From: an uncultured Collinsella sp.
GTDB lineage: Bacteria; Actinomycetota; Coriobacteriia; Coriobacteriales; Coriobacteriaceae
Length of the DNA: 18,580 bases
Assembly: GCA_902475785.1 (NCBI GenBank)
Contig: CABSAN010000043.1
Coordinates: 1 to 18,580, forward strand
Direction of reading: 5' to 3'
Positions within the stretch are counted from its first letter, which is position 1. Each line of letters begins with the position of its first letter. This document shows, in pieces, positions 13,191 through 18,580 of this stretch. A program made the translations under genes and the position numbers. The notes under the pieces are model-generated. The model was not told the DNA's origin, did no database searches, and saw only the letters and a program-made list of their open reading frames with translations.

Positions 13191-14906
13191 CTATTGTGCC
13201 GAGCCCGCGACGGGCTCAAAATGCTTGTCCTTCACGGCCGCCGCCAAGCGATCTGCCAGATTGCGCACGCGCGGATCCAAGCGAGCGGCACCCGGGTTGA
13301 CGAAGAAGCGGGCCGTGCAGTCCATGATGCGGCCGGTGATGACCAGGTCGTTATCGCGCAGCGTGGCGCCCGTGGCGGTAATATCCACGATACGGTCGGT
13401 CATACCGACGATGGGGCCCAGCTCGATGTTACCGTGCAGCGAGACGATATCGGCGTTCACGCCGCGCTCGGCATACCAGGCACTCGCGATGCGCGGATAC
13501 TTGGTGGCCACGCGAAGCGACCCACGGCGGGCATAGTTGCGATCGGCCTGGCCGGCGCGCCACGCGGGCTCCGCCTCGATAAACGTGCACAGGCCGTAGC
13601 CCAGATCGACCAGCTGCAGCAGGTTGAGGTCTGCCTCGATGAGCGAGTCCCAACCGCAGATGCCGCAATCGGCACCACCGCAGCCCACAAAGGCAGGCGC
13701 ATCGCTGGGGCGCACGATGACAAACTCGATATCGCCGACCGTGCCCTCTCCGGCACGCGTGTCGCGGCCGCGCACGATCAGGTGACGGCCGGGGTCGCGC
13801 AGCTCAGAGACGTCCAAGCCCGCGGTCTCGAGCACGTCGAGCGTGTCGGCCTTAAGCGAGCCCTTGGGCACGGCGATACGCAGCGGACCCTCGGCGCCAC
13901 GGCCCACGGCGTGGTCGCCATCGGGGGCGGCGTCCTCGGCCGAAGTGCGCGCGGCCTCCAGACGCTCGAGCGAAAAGGCGAAGCCCGCCGCCGGCACCTC
14001 GATGCCGTCGCCAAATGCGCCGGTAAAGATGGAGTCGTAGCGACCGCCCGAGCCCACCGGATCGGGCAGGCCGCCGGCATAGGCCTTAAAGACCAGGCCC
14101 GTGTAGTAATCGAAAGAGTTCATGATGGAGAAGTCGAACGACAGCACCTGGGCGTCCTCGGGTGCCAGGCCCTCGACCAGGGCACGCAGCTCGTGCGTCA
14201 GCGGCACGACGATACCGGCGGCCTCCAGCAGCGCGTCCACGCGGTCGAGCACCTCGGCACCGCCGTGCAGACGCGGCAGCTCGCAAATGGCGGCCTTGAC
14301 GGCATCGGACTCGGTGCTTGCCGCCACGCGGGCATCGAGGCCCACAAAGTCGTTGGCGTGCACGCAGCGCAGGGCCTCGGCGGCCAGTTCGCGATCCTCG
14401 CACGCCGCGAGCAGCTTCTTAAACGGACGCACGCTACCTGCGATAATGCGTGCATCGGGCAGCGCCAGCTTGCGCACCGCCTCGGCCACGAGCGAGACAA
14501 TCTCGACATCGCCCGCGGTATCGCCCGCACCGATAAGCTCAAAGCCCAGCTGTGTAAACTGGCGCGAGCCGCCGGCATTGCGCTGACACTCACGAACCAC
14601 CGGCGCCTCGTAGCGAAGGCGCAGGGGCAGGTCGGCCGCGCGCATGCGGGTCGAAACCAGACGCACGATCGGCAATGTGTTGTCGGGACGGACCACCAGC
14701 AGGCGGCCATCATCGTCAAAGAGCTTAAACGGCGTGTCCGCAATGCGGCCGCCCTCCTCGAGCGAACCCTTGTCCTCGAGTAGCGGCGTCTCGACCGGCA
14801 GGTAATGATGCTCCCTAAAGCAGCCCTTCACCGTCAGCGCGATCTCCTCGCGCGCCTGAGCCTCCTCGGGCAATATGTCCCGGAATCCCCACGGTGTGGC
14901 CGTCAT
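13191..14906 (-). CDS. hisZG: HisZ-HisG fusion: ATP phosphoribosyltransferase regulatory and catalytic domains
   Basis: The 571 residues join two parts normally encoded by separate genes. Residues 1 to about 318 are HisZ, the class II histidyl-tRNA-synthetase-like regulatory subunit, with VVRPDNTLPIVRLV (71-84), an RYEAPVVRE strand (98-106), SIMNSFDYYTGLVFKAY (260-276) and GSGGRYDSI (285-293). A low-complexity linker (about 320-340) follows. Residues 341-571 are short-form HisG: PLRIAVPKGSL (341-351), VGCGGADCGICGWDSLIEA (407-425), and the PRPP loop DRIVDITATGATLRDNDL (504-521). The enzyme makes phosphoribosyl-ATP, the first committed step, and is feedback-inhibited by histidine through the HisZ-HisG complex. 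The ATG at 14904-14906 has AGGAGG 8 bases upstream. No internal start or stop lies at the junction. It is the first gene of the his operon. Confidence 0.95.
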   Translation of the reverse strand: MTATPWGFRDILPEEAQAREEIALTVKGCFREHHYLPVETPLLEDKGSLEEGGRIADTPFKLFDDDGRLLVVRPDNTLPIVRLVSTRMRAADLPLRLRYEAPVVRECQRNAGGSRQFTQLGFELIGAGDTAGDVEIVSLVAEAVRKLALPDARIIAGSVRPFKKLLAACEDRELAAEALRCVHANDFVGLDARVAASTESDAVKAAICELPRLHGGAEVLDRVDALLEAAGIVVPLTHELRALVEGLAPEDAQVLSFDFSIMNSFDYYTGLVFKAYAGGLPDPVGSGGRYDSIFTGAFGDGIEVPAAGFAFSLERLEAARTSAEDAAPDGDHAVGRGAEGPLRIAVPKGSLKADTLDVLETAGLDVSELRDPGRHLIVRGRDTRAGEGTVGDIEFVIVRPSDAPAFVGCGGADCGICGWDSLIEADLNLLQLVDLGYGLCTFIEAEPAWRAGQADRNYARRGSLRVATKYPRIASAWYAERGVNADIVSLHGNIELGPIVGMTDRIVDITATGATLRDNDLVITGRIMDCTARFFVNPGAARLDPRVRNLADRLAAAVKDKHFEPVAGSAQ

Positions 14907-14941
14907 CTGGTGAGCCTCCTCATGCTGTGTTTCATATAGAG

Positions 14942-14973
14942 CAGAAGACCGGCATAGCTCCGCCAGTCTTCTG
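14942..14973 (-). promoter_or_regulatory. hairpin in the his operon leader
   Basis: A 12-bp stem (14942-14953 with 14962-14973, one G-U on the minus strand) with an 8-base loop lies 36 bases before the HisZG start. No U-tract follows, so it is not a simple terminator. A short frame at 14903-14935, MKHSMRRLTR with its stop overlapping the hisZG ATG, lies between hairpin and gene. I cannot identify a T-box, and the single His codon does not make a classic his attenuator. A TATGCT about 20-40 bases further upstream is a weak -10 candidate. Confidence 0.5.
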
Positions 14974-15076
14974 GGTACTTTAGCATACTAGAGTGTTTGC
15001 GGGGAGAATCGTCCTCCTCGGCTCACACCGTATTCATTTGGAAACATAGGAGCGGATTGTCGCAACCCAACCCCAC

Positions 15077-15913
15077 CTAGACGTCAATCGCACGACGATA
15101 CTCTGCCATTACCTGCGCATCGGCAGCTGCGGGGTCGGCAAAATAGCGCCAGTCATAGGTCTCGGCCGAAACAACTCCGCGATAGCCGCGCGCCACCAGT
15201 CTATCCAGGTCGGCGCGCATATCGCGGTCGCCGTCACCCCAGGCAAGATGCGTCGTGCCATCTGCCGCAACATCGACAAAATGCACGTGGGCGACATCAT
15301 CGCCAAGCAGATCGAAATAATCGTCGATGGTATCCCCCGCCACCGCCATAGCGCCCAAATCCAAACACGCCTTAAGTGCCGGATGATCAACTGCCTCGAT
15401 CATGCGCTTCGTATCGGCCGCCGAGTTCACGATCATCGACTCAACCGGCTGTAGGGCCTCGAGCACCAGTCGCACGCCGCGCTCTCCCGCATGCTCGGCA
15501 ATCGCACGCAGCATCGAGGCGCTGCGACCCCACGCGTCCTCGATCGGCTCGTTCAAAAATGCCCAGCCGCTCGAGACCATGACCTGCTCGGCTCCAAGTT
15601 CCGCCGCGATATCTACAACGTTCTTAAAGTACGCGAGCGTGCGGGTACGCGCCTCATTCCCGCGCGCCGCGATATTCCACGGCTTGGGGTTGTTCTGTTC
15701 GGGACAAAGCCCCACAATCCGAACCCCATACCGCTGAGACAGCTCCCGTACCCGCTCGAGCGAATCGTATCCATGGCAATCGACATACAGATGCATCGCC
15801 CCGGTCCAAAGCTCGCAACACGTGTAGCCCGAAGCCGACGCCGAAGAAAAGAACTCCTCAAGATCAAAGTAGCGATGGCTGATATTCATAACGGCAAGCT
15901 GGGGGTAGCTCAT
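15077..15913 (-). CDS. frlC: FrlC-like sugar epimerase/isomerase (TIM barrel)
   Basis: The 278-residue protein matches the length of E. coli FrlC, the fructoselysine 3-epimerase that interconverts fructoselysine and psicoselysine. Shared stretches with FrlC include LEALQPVESMIVNSA (151-165) and YFDLLGDDVAHVHFVD (199-214). The xylose-isomerase-like metal ligands are Glu152, Asp185 (CLDLG), His211 (HVHFVD) and Glu251 (SAETYD). The start is the ATG at 15911-15913, with GGAGAG about 5 bases upstream; the upstream ATG at 15973 overlaps a strong hairpin. It lies 73 bases after the SIS gene and is the last gene of the minus-strand locus. Psicose/tagatose-epimerase-like enzymes look similar, so the substrate is inferred from the FrlB-like neighbour. 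Confidence 0.72.
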   Translation of the reverse strand: MSYPQLAVMNISHRYFDLEEFFSSASASGYTCCELWTGAMHLYVDCHGYDSLERVRELSQRYGVRIVGLCPEQNNPKPWNIAARGNEARTRTLAYFKNVVDIAAELGAEQVMVSSGWAFLNEPIEDAWGRSASMLRAIAEHAGERGVRLVLEALQPVESMIVNSAADTKRMIEAVDHPALKACLDLGAMAVAGDTIDDYFDLLGDDVAHVHFVDVAADGTTHLAWGDGDRDMRADLDRLVARGYRGVVSAETYDWRYFADPAAADAQVMAEYRRAIDV

Positions 15914-15934
15914 AATTACTCTCCAACCCAAACG

Positions 15935-15963
15935 GGGCCCCGTTCCATATAGGAGCGGGGCCC
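15935..15963. terminator. strong GC-rich hairpin between frlB-like and frlC-like genes
   Basis: GGGCCCCGTTCC, loop ATATA, GGAGCGGGGCCC forms a 12-bp stem (one G-U or A-C depending on strand) 23 bases after the SIS stop. The left arm also lies in a separate perfect palindrome AACGGGGCCCCGTT (15931-15944). The minus-strand tail is only GTTTGGG, so termination is at best partial. It could lower expression of the downstream epimerase or stabilise the upstream message. Confidence 0.55.
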
Positions 15964-15986
15964 AATTACACAAACGATATTTGCTC

Positions 15987-17048
15987 TTAGTAATCGAACT
16001 GGTGATAGTAACGACGATAGTTCAGGTTGTGCTTGGTGACCGTCTCGTAGTAAGCGGCAAGGCGATCGGTGATCAGCGAGGAGAGGATCCACGGAGACAC
16101 GATGACGCGGAACTCATCGTCAAGGCCGGGGATCGCGAACTCGGCGGTGTCGATGATGTTGATGTCGGTGTCGCCGGTCACGCCGCGGTTGAGGAAGGCG
16201 CGGACGCGCTCGTCGAGCTTGCGGTTCTCGTCCTCGCCCATGAACAGGAAGACCGGGACGCCGGGCTCCACGAGCTCGAGGGTGCCGTGGAAGAAGTCGG
16301 CCGAGGTGATGTAGCGGGTGCGCTTCCACTGCATCTCCTCGAGGATGCACATCGAGAACAGGATGGTCTCGCCCCACAGGGCGCCGGAGCCGATGAACAT
16401 GGTGTAGGGGGCCAGGGCGTACTTCTTGGCGAGCTCCTCGGCGCGCGGCTCGAAGCTCTTGCGGATGTCGACCAGGTGGGTCCAAACATCCTTGGTCTGC
16501 TCAATAAACTTGTCGAACTTGGGGAAGCAGCCGCGGCGGTTGAGCAGGCGCAGGCCGAAGCAGTCGGCGAGGTAGTAGCCCTTCTCGCAGCCGCCGGCGC
16601 CGTGGTCGGAGGCCATCATGACGCAGTTCTCGGCGCCCACGGCCTGCCCGATCTTGCCCTCGGGGTTGGTCATGGCGAAGACGCGCACGCCCATCTCCCT
16701 CATCTTGCCGACGGCCTCGAGCACCTCGGGGGTGGTGCCGGACTCGGAGGCGGTCAGCACGACGGACCTGTCGGTCATGCGCTTGTGGCCCATGACGTTC
16801 CACTCGGCGGCGTGGATCAGGTAGACCTCGAGGTCGCGGTCGCCGAACTTGTTCATGAGGTACTCGAGCTGCATGAGCTCGTCCCAGGTGCCGCCGACGC
16901 CCATCAGGAACACGGCGTCGTAGCCCTCGTCGGCGACCTTGTCGGCGAGCTCGATCATCTTCTTGCCGGTCTCATAGACGTTCTTGCCGTCCTCGAGATA
17001 GCCCTCCTGGCTAAAGTGCATGATCTCGATCTTCTCGGTTTCCTTCAT
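15987..17048 (-). CDS. frlB: FrlB/GfrF-like SIS-domain fructosamine-6-phosphate deglycase
   Basis: The 353-residue protein has two SIS sugar-isomerase domains. The first is about residues 40-165, with GVGGTWDELMQ (50-60) and SESGTTPEVLEAV (101-113). The second is about 205-345, with FIGSGALWGE (218-227), SADFFHGTLELVEPGVPVF (249-267) and a C-terminal YRRYYHQFDY. The last two segments recall E. coli FrlB (SGEFRHGPLEIVEPGVPF and RRYYGGLVEY). FrlB/GfrF enzymes cleave 6-phosphorylated Amadori adducts, such as fructoselysine 6-phosphate or glucoselysine 6-phosphate, to a sugar phosphate and an amine. The ATG at 17046-17048 has AAAGGA about 7 bases upstream, better than an ATG at 17141 inside the promoter region. 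Codons are nearly all G/C-ending, like eno, suggesting high expression. Exact substrate is open. Confidence 0.8.
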   Translation of the reverse strand: MKETEKIEIMHFSQEGYLEDGKNVYETGKKMIELADKVADEGYDAVFLMGVGGTWDELMQLEYLMNKFGDRDLEVYLIHAAEWNVMGHKRMTDRSVVLTASESGTTPEVLEAVGKMREMGVRVFAMTNPEGKIGQAVGAENCVMMASDHGAGGCEKGYYLADCFGLRLLNRRGCFPKFDKFIEQTKDVWTHLVDIRKSFEPRAEELAKKYALAPYTMFIGSGALWGETILFSMCILEEMQWKRTRYITSADFFHGTLELVEPGVPVFLFMGEDENRKLDERVRAFLNRGVTGDTDINIIDTAEFAIPGLDDEFRVIVSPWILSSLITDRLAAYYETVTKHNLNYRRYYHQFDY

Positions 17049-17098
17049 GGCTTTTCCTTTCTGTCCTGCACGCGAATCTATACATCGCGTTTCTTTTC

Positions 17099-17142
17099 GA
17101 TACCAATTATAGACATACACCCAACGTGTTTTTAATACCACT
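17099..17142 (-). promoter_or_regulatory. promoter of the frlB-like gene
   Basis: A consensus TATAAT stands at 17106-17111 on the minus strand, about 58 bases before the start codon. The -35 position, 17-18 bases upstream, is AT-rich and poor (TTAAAA or TAAAAA) and overlaps one arm of the inverted repeat. A strong -10 with a weak, covered -35 is typical of a regulated promoter. Confidence 0.6.
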
Positions 17143-17200
17143 TTTCAATCTGTTCCAATCCTCGGTAAACGGTCGAAATTCTCTGGTGAGTGGTATTAAA
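17131..17200 (-). promoter_or_regulatory. operator-like perfect 12-bp inverted repeat upstream of frlB-like gene
   Basis: TTTAATACCACT (17131-17142) and AGTGGTATTAAA (17189-17200) are exact reverse complements, 58 bases apart centre to centre. One arm overlaps the -35 region. The AGTGGTAT core resembles half-sites of the HutC branch of GntR regulators, whose NagR/DasR sites contain TGGTCTAGACCA. Two arms could bind one looping regulator or two dimers. No regulator gene is in the window. Confidence 0.6.
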
Positions 17201-17218
17201 TTAGAATTTGATGTATAG

Positions 17219-18433
17219 CTAACGCCCCCGGCGTCTCCCTTGTGTGACAAAGAACAGCGTTCCTACCAGCGCAATAATGGTCGATGCTCCAAACAGTACC
17301 GTCTGGACGCCCAAAGCCTCCGCCAAAAACGGAGCCGCCAGCAGCGGCACCACGCCGGCGCTCATCAGGCCAAAACGCACAAAGCCGGTAATGCGCCCCA
17401 GGTATTTGATGTCGGCGCGCTCCTGAATCAAGATCATCTGCAGCGGCTCCAGGAACCCCCAGGCCAGACCGTTAATCGCCTGACCGATAATCGCGACCCC
17501 CAGCATATCGGTGCCCACGTACACCATGGACCCAATGCCCACGGCCATGAGCGCGCCGAGCAGCAATCGCAGGTTGACATGGCGAGCAGAAAGCTTGGTC
17601 AGGATGAACGCGCCCACCGAGGAAGTGAGGCCCACGACCGAGGACAGCCAGCCCAGCCAGACGATATCCACGTTGAGCACATCGCGGTAGAACAACGACT
17701 CCAGCGAATCGAACGCGCCAAACGCAAAGAAACCCAAAAAGCCCGAGATAAAGATGAGGCGCAGATCGTGGTCGCGAAACGTGAGTCGCGCACCCTCGGC
17801 CATACCGCCCAGAATACCGCCCTTCGGCTTCTCCCCTTTTGCGGGAGCAACACACTCGTGACAGCCCAAGGAGAGCACGGCCGCCACACCCATCATGCCC
17901 GCCATGAGCAGATAGACCGATTGCGTGGCAAAACAGCTCACGATGGCACCACCGAGCAGCGGGCCAGCGGTATAGGCGATATTGCTGTAGAACACCATGA
18001 GGCCGTTCACGCGGGTACGACCCTCGGTGGTCGACTCCAGGTATCCCGGAAACGCATGCGTGCAGGTGTTGATAAAGCCGCCCGCAAGTCCCAAGACGCA
18101 CGCGGCAAACACAAGCCCGGGGACAGACAACGGCGCTAACCCCACGCCAAGCGATAGCACTGCCGTAATCACGCACGTCACAAACGACGTCCGGCGCGGT
18201 CCAAAGCGATCGATGACCGAGCCCGACACCATATTGCCCACCGACGTCATAAGATTGCGCGCGAGCGTAATGGCGGCAACCAAAAAGGCCGTGCCGGCCA
18301 GATCATACGTGGCCGCACCGATAAGCCCCAAAAAGTAGACCGCGTTGTTGGCGCACCACTGCAGGGACTCAATAAGAATCAGCCTGACCTCTGCCGGCGT
18401 CAGGCGCATTGCTTCGCGACCCTTCGCGAACAT
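17219..18433 (-). CDS. MFS transporter, drug-efflux-like or sugar-related
   Basis: This 404-residue integral membrane protein has about 12 hydrophobic helices in two halves, with a basic central loop (about residues 195-215, APAKGEKPKGG). MFS marks are VSGSVIDRFGPRRTSF (the loop 2-3 motif) and RTRVNGLMVFYSNIAYTAGPLLGGAIV (helix 5 region). The ATG at 18431-18433 has AAGGAG about 6 bases upstream. The closest memory is of DHA3/MefA-like exporters, but I cannot assign a substrate. It sits between a PTS gene and an Amadori-type deglycase gene, just after a terminator, so it could be part of the same locus, exporting a product such as the amine, or an unrelated transporter. Confidence 0.85.
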   Translation of the reverse strand: MFAKGREAMRLTPAEVRLILIESLQWCANNAVYFLGLIGAATYDLAGTAFLVAAITLARNLMTSVGNMVSGSVIDRFGPRRTSFVTCVITAVLSLGVGLAPLSVPGLVFAACVLGLAGGFINTCTHAFPGYLESTTEGRTRVNGLMVFYSNIAYTAGPLLGGAIVSCFATQSVYLLMAGMMGVAAVLSLGCHECVAPAKGEKPKGGILGGMAEGARLTFRDHDLRLIFISGFLGFFAFGAFDSLESLFYRDVLNVDIVWLGWLSSVVGLTSSVGAFILTKLSARHVNLRLLLGALMAVGIGSMVYVGTDMLGVAIIGQAINGLAWGFLEPLQMILIQERADIKYLGRITGFVRFGLMSAGVVPLLAAPFLAEALGVQTVLFGASTIIALVGTLFFVTQGRRRGR

Positions 18434-18450
18434 ACGAACTCCTTCTATAC

Positions 18451-18490
18451 AAAAAGGGGATGGAGAGCATAGGCCTGCTCCATCCCCTTT
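18451..18490 (-). terminator. intrinsic terminator after the PTS gene
   Basis: The perfect 13-bp stem CTCCATCCCCTTT/AAAGGGGATGGAG (18478-18490 and 18453-18465) ends in TTTTTG on the minus strand. It lies 35 bases after the PTS stop. Its last T lies only about 17 bases before the MFS start codon, so the MFS gene depends on readthrough or a hidden promoter. Confidence 0.88.
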
Positions 18491-18524
18491 CCAGGTTGCA
18501 ACGAAAATCTATGCAGCCGGGCCC

Positions 18525-18580
18525 TTACGCCAGCACGCCGAAGAACGCGCCGATGATGCCCACGACCATGGTGGCCACGA
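18525..18580 (-). CDS. C-terminal end of a probable PTS mannose-family IID component (cut by window edge)
   Basis: Only 17 residues before the TAA at 18525-18527 are visible: VATMVVGIIGAFFGVLA. This hydrophobic tail resembles the C-terminus of mannose/fructose/sorbose-family EIID subunits (GIIGxxxGxL-type ends), but a IIC subunit or another membrane protein cannot be excluded from so short a piece. A PTS upstream of a FrlB/GfrF-like deglycase would match the gfr-type arrangement, where uptake phosphorylates the Amadori sugar. Confidence 0.5.
   Translation of the reverse strand, partial: VATMVVGIIGAFFGVLA

Noticed and set aside
11838..14783. A 981-codon open frame on the plus strand, antisense to hisD and hisZG
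   Set aside because: Its product is an Arg/His/Gly-rich string with no family motif, and it lies fully opposite two well-identified genes. Long antisense frames are expected when the sense codons avoid A/T at third positions.
14903..15076. T-box or classical his attenuator before hisZG
   Set aside because: There is no T-box consensus (AGGGTGG-type), no run of His codons and no terminator U-tract after the hairpin.
15981..17135. A 384-codon plus-strand frame exactly opposite the deglycase gene
   Set aside because: It is Leu/Val/Gly/Glu-rich with no motif; the sense frame has strong FrlB-like motifs and a proper ribosome binding site. The equal length is a coincidence of frame limits.

Overview
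The window is high-GC bacterial chromosome. The gene content, the codon use (strong G/C preference at third positions, giving long empty antisense frames) and the style of the intergenic palindromes suggest a gut actinobacterium of the Coriobacteriia, most likely Collinsella or a close relative. This assignment is from pattern recognition, not from a search. Nearly every gene is on the minus strand. The one exception is a PHP-family histidinol phosphatase.

Layout from left to right: (1) 1-1680, a two-gene minus-strand unit, an FtsB/DivIC-like septum protein followed by a Ppx/GppA phosphatase cut by the window edge. (2) 1645-3160, enolase with a clear intrinsic terminator. (3) 3166-5172, a three-gene minus-strand unit of a stand-alone LarC C-terminal domain, a YfcE-like phosphodiesterase and MazG, ending in an intrinsic terminator. 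(4) 5173-5479, a divergent intergenic region holding a perfect 23-bp inverted repeat. (5) 5480-14906, histidine biosynthesis. The minus-strand operon reads hisZG(fused)-hisD-hisC-hisB-hisH-hisA-hisF-hisI-small ORF-hisE, and the plus-strand PHP phosphatase converges on its end. HisB is only the dehydratase, so the PHP gene supplies the missing histinol-phosphate step, and all steps from PRPP/ATP to histidine can be assigned here. (6) 15077-18580, a sugar/Amadori-compound locus on the minus strand: the end of what looks like a mannose-family PTS IID gene, an MFS transporter, a FrlB/GfrF-like SIS deglycase and a FrlC-like epimerase. Taken together these suggest uptake with phosphorylation of a fructosamine-type compound (for example fructoselysine or glucoselysine) and its cleavage to a sugar phosphate and an amine.

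The least expected parts are between the genes. Several long inverted repeats or palindromic elements sit at the operon end, inside the his operon (hisB/hisH and hisF/hisI gaps) and in a divergent promoter region where a terminator has no obvious role. They look like dispersed intergenic repeats. Other points worth attention are the HisZ-HisG fusion, a 75-residue ORF translationally coupled to hisI inside the his operon, a LarC2 domain with no LarC1 partner beside it, and a 12-bp perfect inverted repeat over the promoter of the deglycase gene. I see no rRNA, tRNA, CRISPR array, phage gene or transposase gene.
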